Position numbers and translations under genes: made by a program | The notes under the pieces: generated by a model | Databases searched by the model: none | Seen by the model: the letters and a program-made list of their open reading frames with translations, nothing else | What the model was told of the DNA's origin: nothing | Shown: in pieces, positions 7,890 to 16,506 of the stretch | Layout: every line of letters begins with the position of its first letter | Numbering within the stretch: position 1 is the stretch's first letter | NCBI GenBank assembly: GCA_003153195.1 | Contig: PLXG01000505.1 | Span: 1-32,530 of the forward strand | DNA: 32,530 nucleotides | Source: Myxococcales bacterium | GTDB lineage: Bacteria > Myxococcota_A > Polyangia > Palsa-1104 | Reading direction: 5' to 3'

Positions 7890-9473
7890 ATACGTAAACT
7901 TGGCCTTGCAAAACAGCTCGCTCGCACCCGATGCTGGATCGCCGAATTTGGTGTCGCGATCGCCCAAAAACACGAACGCGCCCACGCTCAACTCGGTCGC
8001 ATCCCATACCGCCCAAGCGATCTGCGGAAAGATCACCGCGGTGAACTTGGGCTCAGGATCGCCGACTTCGGGCAGCTTGAACACGCCAAACAATCTAAAC
8101 AGCAGCGCGTCGTTGAACAGCTTCAGATCGGCGCCAACCACCAAATACTCGCCGATTCGTGCTTCGGTACGCGCCGGATCGCCGATGTGCGCACCCGGGC
8201 GAGCGTAGAGCGCTTTGCCGGCGCCAAACTCGTCGATGAAGCCGTGCACGTATTGAAAATTGCCATAGAGATACTTATTGAACGAGTAATCGAGGCCGGC
8301 GGTGAGCTTGAAAAACGGCGTGGAGGGAATCACGGTCGGCAGCTGAGCCAAGGGAAAGCCGACGTGCAGGTTGTGCGTCTTTTCCGCGGCGTCATAGGTG
8401 AAGGTGACCGGATCGTGCCCGCTGGTTGAATCGTTGTAGATGCCGTAGGTCACTTTTTGCGGAAAGGTTACCGCGCCTTCGACCCAGTAGCCGATGCCGC
8501 CGAGCTTGGAGAGCGAGCCGGCCCAATCGAAGCCGATGATGTCCTCTTTCGGCCACATGACACCGACGTTGACGATTCCCTGTGGCCCTTGCTCTACCCA
8601 GGCCGGCACCGGAATGCCGAATCGGCCGTGATAGTAGGACAGCGACAGATCTTGGCCGAGCAGACGCCCGCCGAAGCGCACCCCTACCTGCGAATTTTCG
8701 ATCGAGGTCTCGGGCTGCTGCGTGAAGACGTTGATCTGCGTAGGCGGCATGGCCAGCGCCAGCTGACCGAGCTGGGCGCGAATATCGTCCTCTTGCACCG
8801 GCGGCGGACGCTGCGCTTCGGTGACCGCCAAAGGCGCGGTGCGAGGCAGCTGGGCCGGGCGGAAGATCGGCACCCATACCACGGTGAGGATCAGATCGCG
8901 CCATGGATTGAAGTCGGCGCGGATCATGTTGTTGGCCAGCGCGCGACCGAACAGGAGCGGGTCGGACAGATCGAGCGTGTTGAGGTTGTTGGTCGGATTG
9001 AATTTGTCTGCCGTGCCCCAGTTCACCACTTGGCGACCGATGCGCAGATCGACTTTGGGAATGAGATGGTAGACGTCGATGTAGGCGGCGTGCGCTTCGA
9101 GGCGATAGGGATCGACCTTCTCGTGCAGCGTGGCGGCGTCGATGTCGTTGACGTCGGAGTAGCCGTACCAAATGAAGTCGACGTCGGCCACCGCCTTCAC
9201 GTGATTGGCCACCGTCAGCGTGATCTGCGCCTTGATCAAATTCTCGTTGCGCGAAAATCCATATTTGAGGAGACGCTGCTGCGACGGAAAGGGAGCCGTC
9301 GAGGAATTTTCCGGCGGAATCTCTTCGCCGCCCAAGCGATAGCGAATGTCGCTGGCGATCTGACCGCCAAACTTGAACTCGACCACATCGGCGCGCGCGG
9401 ACGAAACGCCGAGCGAGAGCAAAGTCGCCAACGTCGCCAGGATCTTCGCTTGACGCAAATTTGTTACGGGCAT
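7887..9473 (-). CDS. DUF1302-family outer-membrane beta-barrel protein
   Basis: 528 residues from the ATG at 9473, which overlaps the TGA of the LolA-like gene by one base (TGATG); a TTG one codon earlier is less likely. A signal peptide ends near SSARA at about residue 28. The mature protein is a long barrel: strand-rich, with VDLRIGRQVVNWGTADKFNP at about 140-160, the hallmark of the DUF1302 barrel family, then regularly spaced amphipathic strands to a terminal Tyr (LFCKAKFTY). DUF1302 proteins commonly sit beside DUF1329 or LolA-like proteins and MMPL/RND exporters, as here, and are inferred to complete a route for lipids or other hydrophobic cargo through the outer membrane. The stop lies in the inverted repeat at 7832-7889. 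Confidence 0.8.
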   Translation of the reverse strand: MPVTNLRQAKILATLATLLSLGVSSARADVVEFKFGGQIASDIRYRLGGEEIPPENSSTAPFPSQQRLLKYGFSRNENLIKAQITLTVANHVKAVADVDFIWYGYSDVNDIDAATLHEKVDPYRLEAHAAYIDVYHLIPKVDLRIGRQVVNWGTADKFNPTNNLNTLDLSDPLLFGRALANNMIRADFNPWRDLILTVVWVPIFRPAQLPRTAPLAVTEAQRPPPVQEDDIRAQLGQLALAMPPTQINVFTQQPETSIENSQVGVRFGGRLLGQDLSLSYYHGRFGIPVPAWVEQGPQGIVNVGVMWPKEDIIGFDWAGSLSKLGGIGYWVEGAVTFPQKVTYGIYNDSTSGHDPVTFTYDAAEKTHNLHVGFPLAQLPTVIPSTPFFKLTAGLDYSFNKYLYGNFQYVHGFIDEFGAGKALYARPGAHIGDPARTEARIGEYLVVGADLKLFNDALLFRLFGVFKLPEVGDPEPKFTAVIFPQIAWAVWDATELSVGAFVFLGDRDTKFGDPASGASELFCKAKFTY

Positions 9474-10210
9474 CAACGCAGCAGCGCTCGCTGCGTGAAC
9501 AGATCATCGCCGAGCCCGCTGTCGATCTTACTGCCGGTGAAGACGATCTCCGAGACATGATCGCCGCGCCGGTGATCGGTCACCACCACGCGCGTCGGTT
9601 GAAAATGTCCCGGCCCATCTTGATGGTAGCCGTCGCGAACCTGGGTCTTCACTTTCTTGCCCGACGCGTCGTAGTACTCCATCTTGGTCGGCGACCAGTT
9701 GGACTTGTCGACCCACATCTTCATGCGGGGAAAATCGGTTTCGATCTTTGGCTTCACTTTGAGCTCGAGCACGTAGCTGCTCGGCTCTTCCGGCGCGAGC
9801 TCGGCGGTGTAGCTGGGCGAAAACGCCGTCTGCGCGATGTCGTCGTAGGAAAAATCGGAACCCATGAAGTTCTGATTTTTGGCATGCATGCCCATGCGGC
9901 GAATGCGCTGAAAGCCAGGTAGAAAAACGTACATGGTCTCTTTGTTCTCGAGCAGCACGCCCATGCCGCGCACGTCGCCGGGCGAGTTGAAGCGCACCAG
10001 CCGCTTCTCCGATCCCTTTTGAAAGGTCGTGAAGCCGTACTCGCGCGCCGAGCCACCGTCGTGCACCAGCAGCTTCGAATCGAAGGTACCGTCCTTGAAC
10101 GCGTTCAATCCGCGATCGACGTTGCTCAAGATCTCGGCTGCGGTCGGAGCCGCCAGTGCGCTTCCGCTGAGAAGTCCTAGCACCCATAGGATTTTCATCA
10201 TTTTCGGCAC
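9473..10210 (-). CDS. LolA-like outer-membrane lipoprotein-sorting family protein
   Basis: 245 residues. The signal peptide ends SGSALA about residue 20. The mature start APTAAEILSNVDRGLNAFKD and the core RLVRFNSPGDVRGMGVLL, MYVFLPGFQRIRRM and NFMGSDFSYDDI are typical of the LolA-like family annotated as outer membrane lipoprotein-sorting protein, whose half-barrel fold carries an acyl chain across the periplasm. The listed start is GTG at 10210; an ATG three codons in (10201) is equally possible, and neither has a strong ribosome site. It lies between an MMPL exporter 36 bases upstream and a DUF1302-like barrel with which it overlaps by one base. A periplasmic shuttle between the two is the natural inference. 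Confidence 0.8.
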   Translation of the reverse strand: MPKMMKILWVLGLLSGSALAAPTAAEILSNVDRGLNAFKDGTFDSKLLVHDGGSAREYGFTTFQKGSEKRLVRFNSPGDVRGMGVLLENKETMYVFLPGFQRIRRMGMHAKNQNFMGSDFSYDDIAQTAFSPSYTAELAPEEPSSYVLELKVKPKIETDFPRMKMWVDKSNWSPTKMEYYDASGKKVKTQVRDGYHQDGPGHFQPTRVVVTDHRRGDHVSEIVFTGSKIDSGLGDDLFTQRALLR

Positions 10211-10246
10211 TTTATCGAAGGTTGCCGGGGCGGAGCAAGACGACTT

Positions 10247-12955
10247 TTACAAATCTTTTCGGGGCAATTGGGAGTCCAAATGCGGCAATTTAGCGGCCAA
10301 GGCGGGCAACAGCAGACAGGTGAGCGCGGCGGAGAGCGCCATCGCCGAGCCGGCCAGCACTCCGAACAGCTGCATCACCGGCGAGCGTCCGAGCGAAAGC
10401 GTGGCGAATCCGAGCGCCACGATGCCCACGCCGACCAGCATGATGGGTCCCACTTGGCGTGTCACCTCTTCCACTGATTGTCGACGGAGATACCAAAGAT
10501 AGTGCATCGCAAAATCGGAGCCCGCACCGGTGGCGATGCCAGCCACCAGCGAAGTTCCCAGATCGATCGAGCGACCGGTTGCGCCGAGCACACCGAATAA
10601 AATCGCCAGCGTCGACAGCGCCGGAAGCATGCACAGCACCGCCGTGCGCACGCTGCGAAATAGCAGCAGCAGCAGCGCCACCGTCGCGGCGATCGCCCAC
10701 AGCAGGCTGCGCTCCTGATTGTGCGCCACCGAGCGAGAGAACCCGCGATCGAGGAGCGGCTCGCCGGCCACCGTGACCGTCAGAGGTTGCGTCGTTTTTT
10801 CGAGCGGCTCGGGTGCGAACAGATCGTCGAGCATCTGCTCGGCTCGATCGCCTACGATCGGATCGATGCCGTAGATGCCGCCAATCTCGAGCGGTCCGAG
10901 CACGTCCTTCATGGAGCGATTGATCGCCAGATGTCGGCGCGCCTCGTCGAGTCGTTGCGAAAGTCCGCGAAACGCCAGCATCGCCTCCTCTTCCGACGGC
11001 CCTTGCGTGACGAAGATGGCGCGCAGATCGGCCAAGCCCGCTTCGGCCGCAGCGCGCGCGACCGCGGGATCGCGAAACGCCGGCACCTCTTCCGACGCAA
11101 AAAACTCGTCGACCACGCGTTTGCGCTCGACTGCCCAACCGGGATCGAGCGAGCTCGGGAGCTCCACCAGCTCCACTTCGCTTGCCAGCGCATCCCGCTC
11201 CGTCGAGGTGACGGGCATCTTGAGCAGGCTTCCGCGCAACCACAACAGACGCCGGTTCAGGTCGGCGCGGCTGGGCCACACCGGCAACGGCCGCCGCTCC
11301 TCCGCCAAAAATTTCTCCAACTGTTCGAGCGCCGGTCGTGCATCCCCTTTGACGCGCAGATGCACCAGTGCCTCTTTCCGATCGGGCTGAATCAAGCTGC
11401 GCAATCCCGGTTGCCCGTCGAGAAAAAAGTACAAGTTGGCGGCCTGCGCCCGCGTGCGCGGCAGACGATGCTCGCCCGACATGGCGCGATTCACTTCCCT
11501 GAGCGGCCCGAGAATCGACGTGCTCTGCGTCACCCCGGGAAGCGTGCGCGCAAAATCACTGATGCGCTCGATCTCGCGCAGTGTGGCGGGATGATCGAGA
11601 TCGCCCGACACCGCCAGCTCGAGAAAGGTGGCGCCGCCGAAATGCTCCTCGAGAAACTGATGCGCCAGCCAAGGCGGTGAACCGGGTCGAAAGAAGGCTT
11701 GCGGATCCATCCGCACGATCACGTGACGCATGGGCTGAATCGAAAGCACGGTCACCGCCAGCACGATGGTGACGATCCACATGCGCCGTCGTTCAGAAAA
11801 TCGTCGCAGACGATCGAGCGGTCGGCCGATCCAGTCGAGTGAAATCGGGCGCGCGGCGGGGCGTGGGAACAGCGTGAGCACCGCCGACACCAACGTGATC
11901 GCGCTCAAGAAACAGAGCAGCACGCCGGCTCCGCAGGCCAGACCGAACGCGCGCATCGGCCGCACGTCCGTCGAGACGAATGCGAAGAAGCCGACCGCGG
12001 TGGTGGCGGCGGCGATGGCGAGCGGCGGCGAGACGATTCGCAGCGCGCGCGGGAGCGCATCTTCGACTGCGGCGGCGGTGGCGCGTTCGAGATAGTACCG
12101 ACCCAGCACGTGAATCGCATAGGAGCTCCCCGATGCGAACAGAATCACCGGCAAGGTGGCGGTGGCGACGGTGAATCGCACTCCGCAAAATCCCATCGCA
12201 CCCAGCACCACCAACAGCGAAAAACCTACCGATGAGATGGTGAGCGCCACGCCCACCGGATCGCGAAACGCGACGATCACCACCAAGAAGAGAATTGCCA
12301 GCGCTACCGGTGAAAGTGCGCGCACATCGCGCTCCGCCTCTTCGTACACCGCGCGACCCGCGAACGGCGCTCCACCATAGAAGACCTTTAGACCGGAGAG
12401 CTCGTGCGAAGCCGCCGTCTCGAGCGCATCCAGCGTGGACGTTCCGGTTTTGTCTGCCAAGAACACCAGAATGAGTGCTGCGCGCGCATCTTTCGAAATC
12501 AAGTTCTGCACGATCTCGGTGCGCGACAGCACCTTGTCATGCAGAGCTCGATGCTCGGCTTCGTCTTTGGGCACCGCCGGAATCAGCGACGAGATCTCGG
12601 CGCCGAGCGGGCCAGACACCACGTCGAGCACGTTCGAAAGCGAAAGCACCCGATCGACTCCGGTCACGTGCGAGAGCGCATCGGTGGCGCGCGCGAGCTG
12701 TCCGAGCGGAGCCGCCGATAGCATGTCGAGCGCAGGCGGCGCCTCCACTCCAATGAGCGCGACCTTGAGCGATCCAAAACGCTCGCTCACCGCGCGAAAC
12801 TGCTGAACGTCGGCGTCGCGCTCAGGCAGGAAGGTGAGCAGATCCTCTTCGCGCTCGAGGCGTAGCGCGCCCGCCACGGCAGCGGCCCCGACGAGCAGGT
12901 GAATCACGACGATGAGCCACGCGATTTGCGACCGGCGCGAAGAGGAGGCGTTCAT
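10247..12955 (-). CDS. MMPL/RND-family inner-membrane exporter
   Basis: 902 residues from the ATG at 12955, preferred over the GTG at 12964 because AGGTG lies 6 bases before it. The architecture is the twofold RND repeat: TM1 at about 10-30, a large periplasmic loop (about 35-205), five TMs at about 210-375 (with VGFSLLVVLGAMGFCGVRF and FASGSSYAIHVLGRYYLE), TM7 at about 395-410, a second periplasmic loop to about 740, then five more TMs with GIATGAGSDFAMHYLWYLRR in the TM10 region. This fits MMPL and HpnN-like exporters that use proton flow to extract lipids or other hydrophobic molecules. It heads a minus-strand unit with the LolA-like and DUF1302 genes. Cargo unknown. Confidence 0.85.
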   Translation of the reverse strand: MNASSSRRSQIAWLIVVIHLLVGAAAVAGALRLEREEDLLTFLPERDADVQQFRAVSERFGSLKVALIGVEAPPALDMLSAAPLGQLARATDALSHVTGVDRVLSLSNVLDVVSGPLGAEISSLIPAVPKDEAEHRALHDKVLSRTEIVQNLISKDARAALILVFLADKTGTSTLDALETAASHELSGLKVFYGGAPFAGRAVYEEAERDVRALSPVALAILFLVVIVAFRDPVGVALTISSVGFSLLVVLGAMGFCGVRFTVATATLPVILFASGSSYAIHVLGRYYLERATAAAVEDALPRALRIVSPPLAIAAATTAVGFFAFVSTDVRPMRAFGLACGAGVLLCFLSAITLVSAVLTLFPRPAARPISLDWIGRPLDRLRRFSERRRMWIVTIVLAVTVLSIQPMRHVIVRMDPQAFFRPGSPPWLAHQFLEEHFGGATFLELAVSGDLDHPATLREIERISDFARTLPGVTQSTSILGPLREVNRAMSGEHRLPRTRAQAANLYFFLDGQPGLRSLIQPDRKEALVHLRVKGDARPALEQLEKFLAEERRPLPVWPSRADLNRRLLWLRGSLLKMPVTSTERDALASEVELVELPSSLDPGWAVERKRVVDEFFASEEVPAFRDPAVARAAAEAGLADLRAIFVTQGPSEEEAMLAFRGLSQRLDEARRHLAINRSMKDVLGPLEIGGIYGIDPIVGDRAEQMLDDLFAPEPLEKTTQPLTVTVAGEPLLDRGFSRSVAHNQERSLLWAIAATVALLLLLFRSVRTAVLCMLPALSTLAILFGVLGATGRSIDLGTSLVAGIATGAGSDFAMHYLWYLRRQSVEEVTRQVGPIMLVGVGIVALGFATLSLGRSPVMQLFGVLAGSAMALSAALTCLLLPALAAKLPHLDSQLPRKDL

Positions 12956-13098
12956 GGGCGACACCTGCGTTTCAGACTCGACGGAACATACTGTAATCGC
13001 TGTTCAATGCTGTCCGACCTCGTTTGGGAGAAGCTCGAAGAGGTGCTTGCGACGTACGATTGAAAGCGGCACACGCCCCGAGCGCGTGAGTGCCGCCA

Positions 13099-14097
13099 TC
13101 AGCGAATAAAGGTCGAGGCGCGCGCGGTGTCGATGCAGCGTGCGGCTTCGGCGTCATCGATCACGCCGTTTTCAATCAGCAGGTCGAACTCGCGGCGCAG
13201 CGTAGTGTTGATCATGTAAGTGGCGTCGGTGTTGATGGTGAGTTTGACGCCGCCGGCACGGAGCTTGTCTAAAATTCCCTTGAGCTCCTGCAGATCTCGA
13301 ATGGCGTGCGTGCGCAGGTTCGAGGTCGGACAAATTTCGAGCACTACATTTTCGTCGCGGAGTCGCTTGATCGCCTCGTCGCTGGCGGCGGCAGCGATGC
13401 CGTGACCGATACGCGCCGGCTTGAGCTCCGACAAAACCGCCAACACGCCCTCGGGACCGGTGTGCGAAGTCTCGCCGGTGTGCACCGTGGTGCCGAGCCC
13501 CGCCGCGCGCGCGCGCGCGAACAGATCGCGATAGCGAAGCACGTCTTTGCCCAGCTCGAGCGTATGGCTCTCCGGGCCGGCCAGATCGATGCCGATCACG
13601 CCGCGTCCGAGATACTTGATCGCCTTTTTGACCAAGATTTCGTTGAGCTCGTATTCGAATTCGCGCGCCAGACAGAAGATCAGACCGGCCTTCACGCCGT
13701 AGGCGAGACAGGCGCGATCCATTCCGCGCAGCGCCGCGGCGATGATGTAGTCGAGATCGCGCTCACCCTCGAGGTTTCGCTTCATCGGATTGAAGCGCAG
13801 CTCGATCATCGACACCCGCGACGAGCGATATTCTTTTCCGATCACTTCATAAATCGATCGCTCGATGGCCGACGGCGACGACTGAATCTTCTCCGTCCAC
13901 AGATGCATGATCTGCAGATAGTCGCCGAGCGACGAAATCTTCGACGAGTCGGCGGTCACCAGCTCGCAAAAATCCCAATACGATTTCACCGGCAGCTTGA
14001 AGCCGAGGTCGTGCGCGATCGCCCACAGAATGTGCGGCGCTACGGCTCCGCCGACGTGAAGATGCAGCTCGACCAGATCGGTGGTGGGTGCGATCAA
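13099..14097 (-). CDS. Adenosine-deaminase-family amidohydrolase with altered substrate-site residues
   Basis: 332 residues, TIM-barrel deaminase family. Metal-site elements are present: HLH (H12, H14), HTGE (H206, E209), IGHG (H232) and the Asp of NTD (D291). Two canonical residues differ: HLHLDG[AS] reads HLHVGGA (Asp replaced by G16), and the usual DD of STDDP reads DA (A292). In classical adenosine deaminase these two Asp contact the ribose 5'-hydroxyl and purine N7. Zinc-dependent hydrolytic deamination is therefore likely retained, while the substrate may not be adenosine; related families act on adenine, aminodeoxyfutalosine or other aminopurines. The start is TTG at 14097, 7 bases after the HU-like gene, implying co-transcription from the promoter at 14460-14495. 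Confidence 0.75.
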   Translation of the reverse strand: MIAPTTDLVELHLHVGGAVAPHILWAIAHDLGFKLPVKSYWDFCELVTADSSKISSLGDYLQIMHLWTEKIQSSPSAIERSIYEVIGKEYRSSRVSMIELRFNPMKRNLEGERDLDYIIAAALRGMDRACLAYGVKAGLIFCLAREFEYELNEILVKKAIKYLGRGVIGIDLAGPESHTLELGKDVLRYRDLFARARAAGLGTTVHTGETSHTGPEGVLAVLSELKPARIGHGIAAAASDEAIKRLRDENVVLEICPTSNLRTHAIRDLQELKGILDKLRAGGVKLTINTDATYMINTTLRREFDLLIENGVIDDAEAARCIDTARASTFIR

Positions 14098-14104
14098 CGA
14101 ACGC

Positions 14105-14440
14105 TCATCCCCTCGCCTGCGCGAGCGGACGGAAGCGGTTGAGCAGCGACTTGAGCTCGATGCCTGGCTGGAAAGCCACCGTGATCGCTTCGGGGATCAC
14201 GATGGGCTGCCCGGTGCGTGGGTTGATTCCGCGACGGGCCGACTTCTGCTTTTTGGTGAAGGTTCCGAATCCGGGAAACGCGAAGCGCGGCGTCACGCGA
14301 CGCGAAAGTTTGGATTTGACGAAGTATTGGCGCAGCTCGGCGAACACCGCATCGACTACCAGCCCCACCATTTTCTTAGTGAGTTCTGGGGGCAGCTTGT
14401 TGCTGTCCGCCACTCTATCGATGAGTTCCTGCTTGGTCAT
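14105..14440 (-). CDS. HU/IHF-family DNA-binding protein
   Basis: 111 residues, slightly longer than the usual 90. The N-terminus MTKQELIDRVADSNKLPPEL is the helical dimer part; the core GFGTFTKKQKSARRGINPRT is the DNA-binding arm signature, followed by GQPIVIPEAITVAFQPG, the second arm strand and start of the last helix. Compared with HU there is a short insert after helix 2 (KSKLSRRVTPRFAFP) and a basic tail. The role is nucleoid architecture: bending and compacting DNA as a dimer. It follows a strong promoter and is probably transcribed with the deaminase-like gene 7 bases downstream. HU versus IHF cannot be settled from sequence alone. Confidence 0.85.
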   Translation of the reverse strand: MTKQELIDRVADSNKLPPELTKKMVGLVVDAVFAELRQYFVKSKLSRRVTPRFAFPGFGTFTKKQKSARRGINPRTGQPIVIPEAITVAFQPGIELKSLLNRFRPLAQARG

Positions 14441-14459
14441 CGTTCGTCACGCGCTCCCA

Positions 14460-14495
14460 GGTTCAAAGTCTAGGAATCGGGATCGCTTCTGTCAA
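14460..14495 (-). promoter_or_regulatory. Sigma-70 promoter for the HU-like gene
   Basis: On the minus strand TTGACA (14495-14490) is a perfect -35, followed after exactly 17 bases by TAGACT (14472-14467), a 4/6 -10 hexamer. Transcription should begin near 14460, leaving a leader of about 20 bases before the HU ATG at 14440. Confidence 0.75.
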
Positions 14496-14527
14496 CCGGC
14501 GATTAACGGCGCGCACGGACGGCAACA

Positions 14528-15766
14528 TTACTTGGCGAGACCGAGAAGCTTGCGTGCCCCTTCCGGCGTAGCGATCTCGCGTCCGTGATTCTTGCAAAGC
14601 AGCGCGGCCCGCTCCACCAGTGGCGCGGAACCTTGCGCCAGCACGCCCTTGTCCAGATAGATGTTGTCTTCCAATCCGACGCGTACGTTCCCGCCCCAGC
14701 GCGCCGCCAACTCGGCCATCGCCAACTGATAACGTCCGACACCGGCCACGCCCCAGGTCGATCGAGCCGGAAGCTCGTCCATTCGCTCGAGCAAAAACTG
14801 GAGATTGCGCTGGTTCGCTGACAGCGCGCCGCGAATTCCCAACACGAACTGCAGGTGCAGCGGCCCTTTGATCACGCCGCGCTTCACCAGATCAGCGGCG
14901 ATGTCGATGTGGCCCGCGTCGTAAATTTCTACTTCGGGAGTCGCGCCGTGCTTGGTGATTCTTTCGGCCATCTCTTTGGCCTCGGCGGCGCTGTTTTGAA
15001 AAATGTCATCGCCGAAGTTGATGGTGCCGACGTTGAGCGTCGCCATTTCCGGCGCGTCCTTGCCGGTGAGCCCCAGAGGTCCCGCTCGTTCGGCCACGCT
15101 CATGCCGACCGCGCCACCGGTGGACGTTTGAATGATCACGTTGGTGCGCGCGCGAATGGCGCGAACTGCGGCGCGAAATCGTTCGGTCTCTTGTGACGCT
15201 TTTCCGGCGTCGTCGCGCACATGCAAATGAATGATCGATGCGCCCGCATTGGCGCAGCGCTCCGCTTCCACTCCGAGCTCTTCAGCGGTGATGGGTAGGT
15301 GCGGATTTTGCTCGCGTGTGGTCTCCGCCCCAACGATGGCCGCGGTAATGATGCAGGGTTTGGGGCGACCGAATTCCGCCGCACGTCGCATGTTGGCCGG
15401 AACCACGCAGGTTCCACGTGCCCGGCAGACAATTTCCGGCTCGGACAGCAGATCGGCCGAAGATTCATGGGTATCGTTTCGTTTAGGCGTCGGCGCGATC
15501 ACTTTGCGCGCCACAAATTCCATCTTCAACGAAGTACGTCCCCACCCGACGATCTCGCCCTCGGCCTCGATGAAGTCACCGGCGCGAACCGGCGCCAAAA
15601 ACTCCACACTGTCGTAGGCGCGAAAAAGGCCTTCGTCGCCGTCGGCTCGAATGCAGAGCTCCGTGGCCACATCGCCAAACAGCTGCAGCATCTTGGCGCC
15701 GTCGACCAACTTCCCTGCGTAGTGCGCGTCGTGATCGCCGATGCGCATTCGAATCATCGCCTTCAT
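14528..15766 (-). CDS. kal-kce: Fused 3-aminobutyryl-CoA ammonia-lyase (Kal) and 3-keto-5-aminohexanoate cleavage enzyme (Kce)
   Basis: 412 residues made of two enzymes of lysine fermentation that are usually separate. Residues 1 to about 127 are a hotdog-fold Kal ([20 protein letters not shown], then [20 protein letters not shown]), which removes ammonia from 3-aminobutyryl-CoA to give crotonyl-CoA. Residues about 134-412 are a BKACE/DUF849 Kce with the metal-site HLHVRD (H180, H182), an early Glu (E148) and GLEDNIYLD (E366). Kce condenses 3-keto-5-aminohexanoate with acetyl-CoA and yields acetoacetate plus 3-aminobutyryl-CoA, the substrate of the Kal half, so the fusion joins consecutive steps. 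The start ATG at 15766 has GAAGG upstream and overlaps the kamE stop (ATGA). No frameshift is needed; the linker is about 8 residues. Confidence 0.9.
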   Translation of the reverse strand: MKAMIRMRIGDHDAHYAGKLVDGAKMLQLFGDVATELCIRADGDEGLFRAYDSVEFLAPVRAGDFIEAEGEIVGWGRTSLKMEFVARKVIAPTPKRNDTHESSADLLSEPEIVCRARGTCVVPANMRRAAEFGRPKPCIITAAIVGAETTREQNPHLPITAEELGVEAERCANAGASIIHLHVRDDAGKASQETERFRAAVRAIRARTNVIIQTSTGGAVGMSVAERAGPLGLTGKDAPEMATLNVGTINFGDDIFQNSAAEAKEMAERITKHGATPEVEIYDAGHIDIAADLVKRGVIKGPLHLQFVLGIRGALSANQRNLQFLLERMDELPARSTWGVAGVGRYQLAMAELAARWGGNVRVGLEDNIYLDKGVLAQGSAPLVERAALLCKNHGREIATPEGARKLLGLAK

Positions 15767-16506
15767 TTTTTGCCTTCGCCTTTGCGTTTACGTTTGACCA
15801 GCACGTCGACGATGTAGCTGGCCACTTCCGATGGTTTGGTGCCTGGACCAAACCCAGCGTCGTAGCCGAGCTCGAGCCCAAGTTTGTGATCGATGCGCGG
15901 TCCGCCGAGCAGAAAAAGCAGGCCTCGCTGGTTGTTCTTACGCGCGATCTCGATCAGCTGCGACGAATTTTCCAGATGCAGATCGCGCTGAGTCATCACT
16001 TGCGATACCAGCACGGCGTCGGCATGCAGTTCCTGTGCGCGCGCCAGCAAGGTGATGTTGTCTACCTGCGCGCCCAAATTGTGGGCGTCGATCCAGGGAT
16101 AGGCTTCGAGCCCCTTGTCGCCGGCAAAGCCCTTCATATTAATGATGGCGTCGATGCCGACGGTGTGCGCATCCGATCCGGTGCAGGCGCCCACCACCAC
16201 CACTTTGCGACCGATCTTCTCTTTGATGATCTTGTTGATCTCTTTGAAGTCCCAAGTCGGCACGGTGACTTCCGGCACGCTGATCGAATCGTACTCCAAC
16301 GCCACGTCGGAGTTTCCGTAGGCGACGAAGAACGAAAAGTCGCGACCAGCCTTTTCCATGGTGGCGACCAGCACGTTTTTGAGGCCCAACTTTTCGCAAA
16401 ATTGGCGCGCCGCCTCTTTGGCTTTGGCCGAGGCCGCGACTGGAAGCGTAAAGGAGAGCTGAATGCGACCGTCGTCTCTGCGGTCCCCATAGGCGCGAAC
16501 TTTCAT
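15763..16506 (-). CDS. kamE: Lysine 5,6-aminomutase beta subunit (B12- and PLP-binding)
   Basis: 247 residues. It carries the base-off cobalamin motif DxHxxG as D112-A-H114-T-V-G117, with His114 the expected lower axial ligand of adenosylcobalamin. [10 protein letters not shown] holds Lys125, at the position of the Lys that forms the resting-state Schiff base with PLP in Clostridium KamE. The Rossmann end of the B12 domain is present ([25 protein letters not shown]). With KamD it catalyses the radical shift of the terminal amino group of beta-lysine (or D-lysine/D-ornithine) to the adjacent carbon. Both junctions overlap by 4 bases (ATGA): with kamD upstream and kal-kce downstream, so translation is coupled and stoichiometry likely fixed. 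Confidence 0.9.
   Translation of the reverse strand: MKVRAYGDRRDDGRIQLSFTLPVAASAKAKEAARQFCEKLGLKNVLVATMEKAGRDFSFFVAYGNSDVALEYDSISVPEVTVPTWDFKEINKIIKEKIGRKVVVVGACTGSDAHTVGIDAIINMKGFAGDKGLEAYPWIDAHNLGAQVDNITLLARAQELHADAVLVSQVMTQRDLHLENSSQLIEIARKNNQRGLLFLLGGPRIDHKLGLELGYDAGFGPGTKPSEVASYIVDVLVKRKRKGEGKK

Noticed and set aside
8392-9558. Second minus-strand frame of 388 codons within the DUF1302-like and LolA-like genes
   Set aside because: An Arg/Ser-rich frame-shifted reading of those genes; composition unlike a protein.
8457-9560. Plus-strand frame of 367 codons opposite the DUF1302-like gene
   Set aside because: Antisense shadow, no ribosome site, no recognisable motif.
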